Part shown: positions 26,177 to 35,497 of the stretch, one piece after another
Position numbering within the stretch: position 1 is the stretch's first letter
How the letters are laid out: each line of letters opens with the position of its first letter
DNA from: Methanolobus tindarius DSM 2278
GTDB lineage: Archaea > Halobacteriota > Methanosarcinia > Methanosarcinales > Methanosarcinaceae
DNA: 64,000 nt
Direction: 5' to 3'
Assembly: GCF_000504205.1 (NCBI RefSeq)
Contig: NZ_AZAJ01000001.1
Span: 2,454,879-2,518,878, forward strand
Program-made: the position numbers and the translations under genes
The notes under the pieces: model-generated
The model's database searches: none
Told to the model about the DNA's origin: nothing
The model's input: the letters and a program-made list of their open reading frames with translations, nothing else

Positions 26177-27607
26177 TTAGGCATACTCTCTTATCACTTT
26201 GAATTCAAGATTATCTGAGTCAGCAACTTTTAATTTCATGCCTTCTGCAATTTCTTGTATTGAATTTTTTCTTAAAAGTATTGGGTCTTCATTCACCATA
26301 ATCATTGAACTATCGGCAATACGGTCAACTATCAAAACATCAAATTTGTCACCGATTTCAAGCTCAATGATGTTTTCGTAATCAATTAGCCAGATGCCTT
26401 CGACTACAACAAGGCTGTCTATCTGACCCTGAAACACATTAGTTACATTCACTCTAAAAACTTCAACGTTACTCTCATCTGCAATATTGACATTATGTAT
26501 CCATGTTCCATCTGTTTTCTCATCGACAAGGATTACTTTATCTTCAATGAATTCACCATCTTTTGAGAATTCCATCCAAACCTTGTTACCTACTACATCA
26601 ATCTGCTTTGCGGTAAGTTCATAGCCACCACCGAGTTCAAGTGTGGAACCAATTCTCAGGGTGTACTTGTCATCACTGTCAATAATTAGATTAGTCAACT
26701 TGTTTGGTGTATTATCCTTTAGTGATACATACACATCTCCAAATAATTCCATGACATTATAGGTGTCTTCCCATGCACCATATTTAAAATCAATCTGCTG
26801 GATTTGGGTTTCATATATAAGTCCATCTCTCTTAATATATCTATTATCGACAAAAGACCCACCATAAATCTTGAGTTTTTCCTGCGAAATGAACCCTGCA
26901 AAGTTAGTTGCGTTTATTTCAATAAACTTGCCATCATCTAAACCAATTATATTGTGAAGGTCTGCACCAGTGTATGTTATGTCGCCCTCGTAAACAGCAC
27001 CTACTGCCGGTTTATTGGTAGATCTCACCCTTTCCGCCAAAGAGTTATTTGTTTTATTTTTCTTGAGGAAAGACAATGTTTTTTGTTTTGAAACGCTTTT
27101 ATGAATTTCCTTAAAATTAGAAATATTGTTCTGATTTGCTAATTCAATGAACTGATTATCAGGAATATTTTTATTATTTTCAAACCATTCAAATTGTTTT
27201 TTTAACCTTTGAGATAATTTCTTCAACCCAGTACCTGTATTATCATATTCTATATATCTTGAATGTGCAATGTCAAAAGGAAGCGGAACATCACTTTTTT
27301 CTTTGATTAAAATAGTTCCTATTTTGCATGCGTGCCTAAGTCCTAATTCATAAAATACATTTGGATTTGGAAAAGTAATATCTGCAACTACATAATCAGA
27401 AGTCATTAATCTTTTTAGAATATCATTTGTAATAACTCCTGGTATATCAACATCGTCTGCACGTGTTACGTCCAAATCAGGTTTCGCTCTTAAAATAGCT
27501 TCCTTTATGAGGTCATCATATTTACTTCGAAGACTTTCAGCAGAAATCATTTCATCTCCGATTTTTTGATTTCCGATTGGCATTATCACAAAACAAGTTT
27601 TAACCAT
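26177..27607 (-). CDS. TIR/deoxyribosyltransferase-like domain fused to an S-layer (DUF1608) domain
   Basis: This is one uninterrupted 476-residue frame. Residues 1-140 show a Rossmann-like fold of the nucleoside 2-deoxyribosyltransferase/TIR-like type: CFVIMPIG (5-12), ADITFPNPNVFYELGLRHA with candidate catalytic Glu87, and PFDIAHSRYIEY. A lysine/asparagine-rich linker (145-195) follows. Residues about 196-476 match a complete Methanosarcina S-layer domain (PF07752/DUF1608): KYTLRIGSTLELGGGYELTA, KVWMEFSKDGEFIEDKV, NVFQGQIDSL, GIWLIDYENIIELEIGDKF. No signal peptide or membrane helix is visible, so the protein should be cytoplasmic, although S-layer domains are normally exported. TIR-like domains often cleave NAD or bind nucleotides in defence. 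Function here is unknown. Confidence 0.75.
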   Translation of the reverse strand: MVKTCFVIMPIGNQKIGDEMISAESLRSKYDDLIKEAILRAKPDLDVTRADDVDIPGVITNDILKRLMTSDYVVADITFPNPNVFYELGLRHACKIGTILIKEKSDVPLPFDIAHSRYIEYDNTGTGLKKLSQRLKKQFEWFENNKNIPDNQFIELANQNNISNFKEIHKSVSKQKTLSFLKKNKTNNSLAERVRSTNKPAVGAVYEGDITYTGADLHNIIGLDDGKFIEINATNFAGFISQEKLKIYGGSFVDNRYIKRDGLIYETQIQQIDFKYGAWEDTYNVMELFGDVYVSLKDNTPNKLTNLIIDSDDKYTLRIGSTLELGGGYELTAKQIDVVGNKVWMEFSKDGEFIEDKVILVDEKTDGTWIHNVNIADESNVEVFRVNVTNVFQGQIDSLVVVEGIWLIDYENIIELEIGDKFDVLIVDRIADSSMIMVNEDPILLRKNSIQEIAEGMKLKVADSDNLEFKVIREYA

Positions 27608-27762
27608 AATCTGAACACTACCCCTATATAATCTAAGAAAAGACCATAATCAATTAAAAATATTTCTAATTTTTTGAGGTTTGTACTTAACTTTATTCCT
27701 CTCATAATAACCTTAAAGAACAACTTCCTCGTTAACTCTGCTTATATTAAAGAGGCTTTCAA

Positions 27763-28716
27763 ATGGAACATTGTCATTCACATGGAGAAAAACTGAAAAA
27801 TCCTATCAGACAGGCGAAGATCACAGAGAATATGGGCGTTGATGAACTGGTACATGCAATCGATGGGTGTGCTTTTGGTGCAGGAAAACTTGCAGACGCC
27901 GTTGACATCTACACTGAGATGCTTGCAAACGGGTCAACCAGTTTCTTCGGGCTTGCCGGTGCCATGGTTCCGGCAGGAATGCGTCAGATAGTTACCGATC
28001 TAATATACGATGGCTACATCGATGTGCTGGTCACAACCGGTGCAAACATGGTTCACGAAATCGTGGAATCCATGGGGCTGCACCACTACAAAGGCTGCGC
28101 CGAATGTGACGACATCGAACTTAAACACGATGAGATAAACAGGATATACGATGTCTACCTTCCTGAACCTTATTTTGTAGACTTCGAGGAAAAACTCAAA
28201 GCCATACTCTCAGATGTTGGAACTGACACCATATCCATCAGGGAATTCATGACACACCTTGGAAATAACATAGAGGACAGGGACTCAATCTTAAAAGCAG
28301 CAGCAGACATGAACGTACCGGTCTACTGTCCTGCAATCCAGGACTCAATGATCGGACTTCAGGCATGGCTCTACAAACAGAGCAACCCGCTCAACGTTGA
28401 TGCCTTTGCAGACATGAAAGAGATAATCGATATCTGCTACGAGGCAAAAGACCCTGGAGCAGTTCTTATCGGCGGCGGAGTTCCAAAGAACTACATCTTC
28501 CAGTCTATGCTCATAACACACCAGGAATTCGAATACGCAATCCAGCTTACAATGGACACTCCAGAAACAGGAGGTCTTAGTGGTGCAACACTTGATGAAG
28601 CACGTTCATGGGGTAAGGTCAGCGAAACAGCACGCTCAGTAACAGTCCACTCTGATGCCACCATCACACTTCCGATAATGGTTGCAGCAGCAAGGAGCAG
28701 ACTTGCAAAAATGTAA
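27763..28716 (+). CDS. dys: Deoxyhypusine synthase (or DHS-like paralog)
   Basis: The 317-residue protein has the NAD-dependent DHS fold: [38 protein letters not shown]. The active-site lysine is in [12 protein letters not shown] near the C-terminus. DHS transfers the aminobutyl group of spermidine (or acts with agmatine in archaea) to a lysine of aIF5A. Methanosarcinales often carry a second DHS-like paralog of unclear substrate, and this could be either copy. A TATA-like CTTATATTAAAG lies about 20 bases upstream, and GAGG precedes ATG 27763. pyrF follows after 19 bases, probably co-transcribed. Confidence 0.88.
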   Translation: MEHCHSHGEKLKNPIRQAKITENMGVDELVHAIDGCAFGAGKLADAVDIYTEMLANGSTSFFGLAGAMVPAGMRQIVTDLIYDGYIDVLVTTGANMVHEIVESMGLHHYKGCAECDDIELKHDEINRIYDVYLPEPYFVDFEEKLKAILSDVGTDTISIREFMTHLGNNIEDRDSILKAAADMNVPVYCPAIQDSMIGLQAWLYKQSNPLNVDAFADMKEIIDICYEAKDPGAVLIGGGVPKNYIFQSMLITHQEFEYAIQLTMDTPETGGLSGATLDEARSWGKVSETARSVTVHSDATITLPIMVAAARSRLAKM

Positions 28717-28735
28717 ATTTCAGGGAGAAAATCAC

Positions 28736-29389
28736 ATGGAAAGAAAGACAGGACTCATACTTGCACTTGATGTCACAGACAGGCTTGAGGCAGTGGAAAT
28801 ATCTGAAAAGGTTGCGGGCTATGTTGATGCAATCAAAATCGGCTATCCACTCGTACTTTCAACCGGAATGGATATGATAAGCCAGCTTTCAAAATTCGCT
28901 CCTATAATCGCTGACTTTAAGGTAGCAGACATCCCTAATACAAACCGCCTGATATGTGAACAGGTTTTCAAGGCAGGAGCAGATGCAGTTATCGTCCAGG
29001 GATTTACCGGACATGACAGTCTTGAAGCTGCTGTAAAACTTGCAAAGGAAGAGAACAAGGACATTTATGTGGTCACTGAAATGAGCCATCCGGGTGCACT
29101 TGATTTCATGCAGCAGGTCGGAGAAGGAATCGCAAAGATGGCAGCAGATGCAAAAGCATCAGGTGTAGTTGCTCCGGCAACACGTCCTGAAAGGGTTGCA
29201 GAGATAAGAAAGATAATCGGAAACGATCTTTCAATAATCTCACCAGGTGTAGGTGCACAGGGTGGTTCAGCTTCAGATGTCATTAAAGCAGGAGCTGACT
29301 GGGTAATAGTTGGCAGAGCAATCTACCAGGCCGAAGATCCTGCAATGGCTGCAAAAAAGTTAGTTGATGAGATGAAAGAGTTCATCTGA
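28736..29389 (+). CDS. pyrF: Orotidine 5'-phosphate decarboxylase
   Basis: The 217-residue TIM-barrel protein has LILALDVTD near the N-terminus and the catalytic tetrad segment [12 protein letters not shown] (Asp-x-Lys-x-x-Asp). The phosphate-binding end is [14 protein letters not shown] followed by [13 protein letters not shown]. It converts OMP to UMP, the last step of de novo pyrimidine synthesis. ATG 28736 has SD CAGGGAGA; an upstream in-frame start would overlap the dys gene and is unlikely. Confidence 0.96.
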   Translation: MERKTGLILALDVTDRLEAVEISEKVAGYVDAIKIGYPLVLSTGMDMISQLSKFAPIIADFKVADIPNTNRLICEQVFKAGADAVIVQGFTGHDSLEAAVKLAKEENKDIYVVTEMSHPGALDFMQQVGEGIAKMAADAKASGVVAPATRPERVAEIRKIIGNDLSIISPGVGAQGGSASDVIKAGADWVIVGRAIYQAEDPAMAAKKLVDEMKEFI

Positions 29390-29428
29390 ACTTCTTTTTT
29401 CATATTAAAATAGTATACTAATAATATA

Positions 29429-29490
29429 GTGTGCCGATGATGATAAATCACATCTGATTTGTGATGAACCCTATGAGTTCTGAGGCACAC
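29429..29490. other. Structured intergenic element
   Basis: GTGTGCC (29429-29435) can pair with GGCACAC (29484-29490). Inside, ATCACA (29447-29452) can pair with TGTGAT (29460-29465). The element lies between convergent pyrF and the coiled-coil gene. It may be a bidirectional terminator-like structure or a small RNA, but the T-tracts beside it are poor. Confidence 0.4.
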
Positions 29491-29515
29491 ATATAATATA
29501 GCATCAAATGTAGCA

Positions 29516-31108
29516 TCATATGGACTGTGGTTTGTCCATCAGTTCCATATTGGTTTTAAGTATCTGTGAGAATACTTCGTTCTTTTTAACATCACACCTT
29601 GCTTCCTCAAGGTTTCTTTTAAGTTCCGCAACAGATGATTCAAGACTCTGTATGTAGATTGTCTGCTGTTCCAGCTTATTGTTGAGCTTCTTAATGTCAA
29701 GGTTCTGACGATGAATAGTAACATGATTTCCGATCTCACTGTTTGTTTTCTCGATCATTTCATCAAGTTCTTTTCTTTTATCTTCCATCTCAGCAAGCAT
29801 TTTTTCCATCTCAGCTTCAAACTTTGAATTCTCCTCACGCTTCTGGTCAATATTCTCGCTTTCAGCTTTAATCTCAGCTTTCTTAGCTTCAAGAGCATTC
29901 ATATCTTCCTGGAAAGCACGCTCCTTCTCTTCATGAGCCCTGACATTTTCTTCATGCTTTAACCTGAGTTCTTCACGCTCGGCATCAATCGCAGCCTTTC
30001 TCTCCTCAAAGGTCGCCTCAAAGGCTCTGATGTTCTCCTCATGCTCCAGCTTAATCCTTTCACGTTCGGCTTTAAATTCTGCTTTCTTTTCATCAAAAGC
30101 CTTTATCTTTTCTTCAAAAGAAAGCTCCTTTTCCTGATGCTCTTTAAGCCTTTCTTCATAGCCAGCAACAGTACTCTCAAGTTCTTTTGCCTTGTTTCCA
30201 ATGTCAGAAATATCAGTCTGGATGTGCTCTCTCATCTTCTCAATGGAAGAGCGTTTTTCATTCAGAAGTGATTCATCATCTTCTAACTGTGTTTTTATTG
30301 TCTGGAAATCTGCTTTTTTCCTGTTAAACTCTTTCAGCTCTGAATAATATCCAGCCTTAATAACTTCAAGTGCTGCCTGTGATGTTGCTTTAGTGAACTC
30401 AATGGATAGCTCTTCTCCCTTTAAAAGCTGCTCTTCAAGTATCCTGCATTGTTCATCCAGCTCGGATCTCTTTGCTTTGTACTGTTCAAATTCAGTTTCA
30501 TAAGCTAATCTCAGGGAATCAAGTTCATCCTTTTTAGCTTTATATTCAGCAAAATCCTTCTCATGTTTCTGTCTGGATACTTCAAACTCTTTGACACGGA
30601 CTTCAAGTTCCTCACGCTTCTTTTCAAATTCAGCAATCTCTTTTTCAAGATCATCTTTCTGGTCTTGTGAAATAGCCTTATTTGCTCTTTCACTGGCAGA
30701 TTTTATGATAGAACACTTTTTGCGGAGTTGTTTTTCCTGTTCGCTAAATTCATTTTTAAGCTTATCAAGTTCTTTCTGCTTGCTTTCATACTCGCTAATT
30801 TCAGACTCATAGCGTTCTCTGATTTTAACGAGTTCAGCTTCTTTCTCAATAAGTCCCTCTATATTGGAATTGAAACCCTCCGGAATATTAACTACCTGGG
30901 TTGATGCCTGAGTAGAAATATTAGAATTACTGGAAAAAGTGTCATCATTTTTATCGGATGCAGGTACATAGTTCTGAGGACCTGATGAAGCATTATTTAC
31001 GTCTTCATGTTCCTCTTTCATAACGGGCTTGCGGTAGATATTAGGGGTGAATACCTTGGATGAATTATCATTTTCCTTGTTCCTACCTGTTAAGTTCAAT
31101 GGATTCAT
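29516..31108 (-). CDS. Long coiled-coil protein, partner of the actin-like ATPase
   Basis: The 530-residue protein has a disordered Ser/Asn-rich N-terminal tail of about 95 residues and then almost continuous coiled coil to about residue 525. Repeated segments rich in EEKIKAFDEKKAE and LKHEENVRAHEEKE indicate internal duplication. No membrane helix, Walker motif or SMC hinge is visible. Its start overlaps the stop of the upstream actin-like gene by four bases (ATGA), so the two are translationally coupled. A filament-binding or scaffold role is inferred. Coiled-coil prediction cannot by itself assign homology. Confidence 0.8.
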   Translation of the reverse strand: MNPLNLTGRNKENDNSSKVFTPNIYRKPVMKEEHEDVNNASSGPQNYVPASDKNDDTFSSNSNISTQASTQVVNIPEGFNSNIEGLIEKEAELVKIRERYESEISEYESKQKELDKLKNEFSEQEKQLRKKCSIIKSASERANKAISQDQKDDLEKEIAEFEKKREELEVRVKEFEVSRQKHEKDFAEYKAKKDELDSLRLAYETEFEQYKAKRSELDEQCRILEEQLLKGEELSIEFTKATSQAALEVIKAGYYSELKEFNRKKADFQTIKTQLEDDESLLNEKRSSIEKMREHIQTDISDIGNKAKELESTVAGYEERLKEHQEKELSFEEKIKAFDEKKAEFKAERERIKLEHEENIRAFEATFEERKAAIDAEREELRLKHEENVRAHEEKERAFQEDMNALEAKKAEIKAESENIDQKREENSKFEAEMEKMLAEMEDKRKELDEMIEKTNSEIGNHVTIHRQNLDIKKLNNKLEQQTIYIQSLESSVAELKRNLEEARCDVKKNEVFSQILKTNMELMDKPQSI

Positions 31109-32142
31109 ACTATCATTTCCTTATTTTTGTTTTCAGCATTCAGCTGAGTCCAGAATTCCGGTGGCATATTCTTTGCAATTTCAAGTGCACCTTCTGAGAT
31201 CCCGTATACAGGATCGATATCACAAATGACTTTACCACCGCCAAGCACCTTCAGTTCGTTCTCGATAAAAATATCAAGCCCCTCAAGGTCGCTGGTCCCC
31301 CCTAAAATATGGATGTTGTTCCTTAGTTTTTCACGCAATTCCGGTTCAATATCAGATATCAGTTTGATAATTCCCGATACAATATCCGTTACAACGAATT
31401 CACATGCCAGTTGCAACTCTTCAATAATAGATTCCTGAACATTGCCACTTTCAAGAGGTACGTCAACGACACATGTGTCCGGAGCTGAAACCAGCCGGCC
31501 GTATTTCTCTTTCCATTCACTGGCAAGTTCCTCGGTTACTTTTGAATCTTCCCACCTTTCGCTAATGAGCTTAACAATTTCAGAATCAATATCTTTCCCG
31601 GCACATGAAAGTCTCAGGCAATCATTTTCCCTGGGAACTTCACTGTCAATTATGGATATATCTGTTTTACTGTACCCAATATCCACTATAATGGATTTGT
31701 CAGGAAGATTATTCTTGTAGGATGCACAAAAGAGTTCATCGACAAGCATAGCACCTGAAAATACCTCATTTGCAAGCTCAAGGAATTTACGTTTGTATTC
31801 TCTGCTTGCATTAGAAGGAGTTCCAAGTATCGCATACTTATCTCTGCTTGCGTCAACATCGTGCTTTTCAAGAATGGATTTCAGGAACTTTCTGCAAGCG
31901 TCTATGTCTTCCTCTGTCCGGAGTTCACCTTTGAAAAGCTCTATTATATTCCCATCTTCCAGTTCAAGTGCATCCTTGCCGGATACTACTTTTTGTTCCT
32001 GGTTGTTGCTGCCCTCAGTGGAAACAACAACTGCACTGCGTTCTGTGAATTTTTTACCTTCACTGGTACACACAGATGTTTTGAACATTCCTGCATCTAT
32101 TCCAATATACAGGCTATTGTCACTGGTTGTCTGATCTTCCAT
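31105..32142 (-). CDS. Actin/MreB-like ATPase
   Basis: The 345-residue protein shows the actin-superfamily signature in order. Phosphate-1 is YIGIDAGMFKTSVC, connect/phosphate-2 is IIVDIGYSKTDISI (preceded by GAMLVDELFCASYKN, like the MreB/MamK LVDEP segment), and the adenosine motif is IHILGGTSDLEGL. Length fits MreB, MamK, ParM or Ta0583 rather than Hsp70. No N-terminal amphipathic helix was obvious. A TATA-like TATATAAATAC lies about 100 bases upstream in its direction. It is coupled to a long coiled-coil gene, suggesting a cytoskeletal or positioning system. Polymerisation is not provable from sequence. Confidence 0.78.
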   Translation of the reverse strand: MEDQTTSDNSLYIGIDAGMFKTSVCTSEGKKFTERSAVVVSTEGSNNQEQKVVSGKDALELEDGNIIELFKGELRTEEDIDACRKFLKSILEKHDVDASRDKYAILGTPSNASREYKRKFLELANEVFSGAMLVDELFCASYKNNLPDKSIIVDIGYSKTDISIIDSEVPRENDCLRLSCAGKDIDSEIVKLISERWEDSKVTEELASEWKEKYGRLVSAPDTCVVDVPLESGNVQESIIEELQLACEFVVTDIVSGIIKLISDIEPELREKLRNNIHILGGTSDLEGLDIFIENELKVLGGGKVICDIDPVYGISEGALEIAKNMPPEFWTQLNAENKNKEMIV

Positions 32143-32375
32143 GTAATCAACTACTTGTTTTTAAGACCCACATGGAATTACAACAAAATACATGGGATCC
32201 GTTTTTCTTAATAAAAGTTGATTCGATTAAATCAGTATTTATATATTATGAACATAGGATTTGCAGTTATGGCTATACTTTCAAGTCAATAAAATCCATA
32301 AAAGATAAAAAAAGGTAGCTATATACTGTTTTTTGAAAAAATGTTTCATGTCCAAAAACACGGAATATATGAGAG

Positions 32376-33269
32376 TTATTTTATATATCTATCTGTATGT
32401 TTCTTGTACAGTACATGCACTATTCCATCCGCCAGACCAAGTTTTGGTACATGCATGTATTCAATGTCACCCCATTTCATGACAGAGTAATAAATCTTGG
32501 AAGCTGGAACTATAACATCAGCCCTGTCCGGCCTTAAACCAAGTTTTGTTATCCTCTGTTCCAGAGTAAAGCCTCTAAGGTATTTTTTAAGCTGACGTAT
32601 ATCATCCCTTAAAAGTAGTGTACCGTCTTTTCGGCCTGACATTCGATGAAGTTTATTAATGTTGCCGCCACTGCCAATGGCATAATCCGGAGTATGGTCA
32701 TTGGTCACTTTCCTGACCCATTTTTTCATCTCATTCCATTCATCTTTTGTTACAATGCCTTCAAGCAACCGGATTGTACCAATATTGAATGACCTGTACG
32801 CGAATACTTTTTTCCCCTTAAACAGGATAAGTTCTGTGCTTCCACCACCCACATCAACATGCAGGTAAGTTGAATCATCGCTTCCGATTATCTTTTCAAT
32901 CCTGTTTGAATAGATTATCTTTGCTTCTTTCCTGCCGCTTATCACATTCAGATCAATGCCGCTTTTCTTTTTAATCCTGGCAATGATTTCATCGCTGTTT
33001 TCTGCTTCACGCATGGCTGAAGTGGCGCATGCCATGTAATCCAGTGGTTCGTACGCGTCCATCAGATACTTAAATCCAATCATGGTTTTTATGAGACGTG
33101 ATTCTTTTTCCGGAGAAATATTATTGTGAATGAAAGCATCTTCACCAAGTCTGATTGGCATGCGTATAAATGATATCTTCTCAAAGACCGGTTCAACTCC
33201 TTCAGAATCTACTTTTGAGAGAAGAAGCCTGACAGCATTCGAACCAACGTCAATGGCAGCAAATTTCAT
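32376..33269 (-). CDS. ppx: Ppx/GppA-type exopolyphosphatase, short form
   Basis: The 297-residue ASKHA protein has AAIDVGSNAVRLLL, ACATSAMREAEN, HVDVGGGSTELILF and AIGSGGNINKLHR, the standard Ppx/GppA set. It lacks the C-terminal HD-like extension of long Ppx proteins. It would hydrolyse terminal phosphates of polyphosphate (or pppGpp). It overlaps the end of ppk1 by four bases, so both are one translationally coupled unit, synthesising and degrading the same polymer. Confidence 0.92.
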   Translation of the reverse strand: MKFAAIDVGSNAVRLLLSKVDSEGVEPVFEKISFIRMPIRLGEDAFIHNNISPEKESRLIKTMIGFKYLMDAYEPLDYMACATSAMREAENSDEIIARIKKKSGIDLNVISGRKEAKIIYSNRIEKIIGSDDSTYLHVDVGGGSTELILFKGKKVFAYRSFNIGTIRLLEGIVTKDEWNEMKKWVRKVTNDHTPDYAIGSGGNINKLHRMSGRKDGTLLLRDDIRQLKKYLRGFTLEQRITKLGLRPDRADVIVPASKIYYSVMKWGDIEYMHVPKLGLADGIVHVLYKKHTDRYIK

Positions 33270-35338
33270 TCTGTGTCCTCATTTTGCAGTTGTTTTTCAA
33301 GGAACGCGTATATATCTTCCTGGGCACGGCAGAAATTACATTCGTTTCTGACATATCTGTTGTCCTGTTTTTCATTAATTATTCTGGCTTTTGTATTATC
33401 AGAAAACTGGATGTCCATGTGTTCTCTCAGTTCTTTCTGTAAAGCCAGATCGTATATCGGTGTAGCAACTTCAACACGCCTGTTGAGGTTTCTTCCCATC
33501 CAGTCAGCAGATGAAATGTAATATTTTTCCTGTCCCTCGTTACAGAAAATAAATATTCTGGAGTGCTCAAGATATTTATCTACTATACTTGTAACTTCAA
33601 TATTCTCACTAAGTCCTTCAACACCCGGGACAAGTGAACATATTCCCCTGATAACAAGCTTAATCTTAACTCCGGCATCATTAGCTTCATAGAGTTTGTC
33701 TATCATACCACTGTCAACAAGGCTGTTCATCTTAGCATGAATGTATGCTGGTTTCCCTGCTCTTGCGTTTTTTATTTCATTATCAATGAGTTTTACAAAC
33801 TTATTACGCATCTGGAGTGGTGCAACGACCAGATGCTCATAATCGTATACCTTGTAGTTATGGTCAAAGAAATCAAAGATTTTTTCAACTTCATTTGTGA
33901 TATCTTCATTTCTTGTCATCAACATGTGGTCGCAATAGAGTTTGGCAGTGGATTCATTGAAGTTCCCGGTTCCGATACAGGAATAATGAATAGTGTCTTC
34001 TCCTTCTTTCCGTGTAATGTGGCAGAGTTTGGAATGCACTTTCAGGCCCGGCACACCATCAATAATTCTTGCACCAGCATGTTCAAGTTTCTGTGTCCAG
34101 TAAATGTTGGATTCTTCATCAAAACGAGCCTGGAGTTCAATGACAACAGTAACTGTTTTTCCATTCTTGATAGCGTTTATGAGTGCATTGATTACATTTG
34201 AATTGCGTGCGACCCTGTATAAGGTAACTTTTATGCTTGTAACATTAGGATCGATTGCCGCTTCCCGAAGCAGATCAATGAAATAATCAAAAGACTGATA
34301 TGGATAGTGTAGAAGAATGTCCTTTTCCCTGATAGCAGCAAGCATACTCTTATGCTTTCTCAGGTCTTTGTGTGGCAAAGGCTGCTTCTTTTCATAATAA
34401 AATGATTCGGGCCCTATTTCCGGGAATCCCATGAAATCCTTTGCATTATGATATTTCCCGCCTGGTACAAGGTTTTCGAATTTCTGTATATCCAGCCTTT
34501 TCAGAGTGAAATCAAGAAGATAATACGGCATTTCCCTGTCATAAACAAAACGTACCGGCTGGCCTTTTTTTCTTTCCTCAAGACTCTCTGATACTTTTTC
34601 AAAGAAACTCTTGGTCACATCATCATCAATATCAAGCTCAGCATCTCTTGTAAGTTTAATAGTGTATGCGCCTATGGAGTCATAATCAAAGGTTGAGAAT
34701 ATGTCATCCAGTCCGAAACGGATGATGTCATCAAGCATGATTACACATTTTCGTCCCTCTGAATCCGGAAGATTAACAAAACGTGGAAGCACGTCTGCAG
34801 GAACTTCTATCAATGCAAATTTTGAGCTTTGGGGATCCCATTTCTTTCTGACATCTACCACCAGGTATATGACCTGGTTTTTAAGGTATGGGAAATCCGG
34901 GATGTCTTTCAGCATTACAGGAATAAGACGTGGGCGAACTTTTTCCTGGAAATAAATTTTCAGGAATGCTTTCTGCTTATCATCAAGCTGGGTTTCATCG
35001 ACAATGAAAATATTCTGAGTTTCAAGTTCTTTTGTAACTCTTGTGAAAACCTTATCGAATTCATCCCTCAGGTCAAGTACGGTACTGTGTACTTCTTTCA
35101 TGACCTTTTTAGGCGATGCTCCGACCATTGCTTTTGATTTCACATCCGCATCTATCATCCTTTGCAGAGTACCTACCCTCACGCTAAAGAATTCATCCAG
35201 ATTGGAAGAAAATATCCCAAGGAATTTCAGACGCTCAAGTAAAGGGACACTGGGATCCTTTGCTTCCTGCAGTACTCTTGCATTGAAAGAAAGCCAGCTG
35301 ATTTCCCTGTTGACATATTCGTTTACTTCATTAGACAT
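33266..35338 (-). CDS. ppk1: Polyphosphate kinase 1
   Basis: The protein is about 690 residues from ATG 35338; ATG 35347 is equally possible. It begins with YVNREISWLSFNARVLQEA, the Ppk1 N-terminal domain. It contains DPNVTSIKVTLYRVA, the phosphorylated histidine in GLKVHSKLCHITR, GTGNFNESTAKLYCDH, and ADWMGRNLNRRVEV. It reversibly transfers the gamma phosphate of ATP to polyphosphate at the membrane or cytoplasm. The C-terminus carries a short CNFC cysteine pair. The ppx start overlaps its stop. An imperfect hairpin lies in its leader (35376-35400). Confidence 0.95.
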   Translation of the reverse strand: MSNEVNEYVNREISWLSFNARVLQEAKDPSVPLLERLKFLGIFSSNLDEFFSVRVGTLQRMIDADVKSKAMVGASPKKVMKEVHSTVLDLRDEFDKVFTRVTKELETQNIFIVDETQLDDKQKAFLKIYFQEKVRPRLIPVMLKDIPDFPYLKNQVIYLVVDVRKKWDPQSSKFALIEVPADVLPRFVNLPDSEGRKCVIMLDDIIRFGLDDIFSTFDYDSIGAYTIKLTRDAELDIDDDVTKSFFEKVSESLEERKKGQPVRFVYDREMPYYLLDFTLKRLDIQKFENLVPGGKYHNAKDFMGFPEIGPESFYYEKKQPLPHKDLRKHKSMLAAIREKDILLHYPYQSFDYFIDLLREAAIDPNVTSIKVTLYRVARNSNVINALINAIKNGKTVTVVIELQARFDEESNIYWTQKLEHAGARIIDGVPGLKVHSKLCHITRKEGEDTIHYSCIGTGNFNESTAKLYCDHMLMTRNEDITNEVEKIFDFFDHNYKVYDYEHLVVAPLQMRNKFVKLIDNEIKNARAGKPAYIHAKMNSLVDSGMIDKLYEANDAGVKIKLVIRGICSLVPGVEGLSENIEVTSIVDKYLEHSRIFIFCNEGQEKYYISSADWMGRNLNRRVEVATPIYDLALQKELREHMDIQFSDNTKARIINEKQDNRYVRNECNFCRAQEDIYAFLEKQLQNEDTE

Positions 35339-35375
35339 AAAACTCATGTTTTTCAGCTTCAAAAACGTTAGAACG

Positions 35376-35400
35376 CTGTTGTGTTTTGATAAAACAACAG
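35376..35400 (-). promoter_or_regulatory. Leader hairpin before ppk1
   Basis: CTGTTGT-g-TTTT and AAAACAACAG form a ten-base stem with one bulged base and a three-base loop, about 30-40 bases before the ppk1 start. AT-rich TATA-like sequences lie further out at about 35430-35455. It may regulate translation or mark a protein site. Confidence 0.4.
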
Positions 35401-35497
35401 TGATTCTATTATATAACACTTCATACAGTTTCATATATAGTAGTATATAGCACAATATAGCTTACATATTCAATACTATTCAGGCTGCAGCCTGTTA

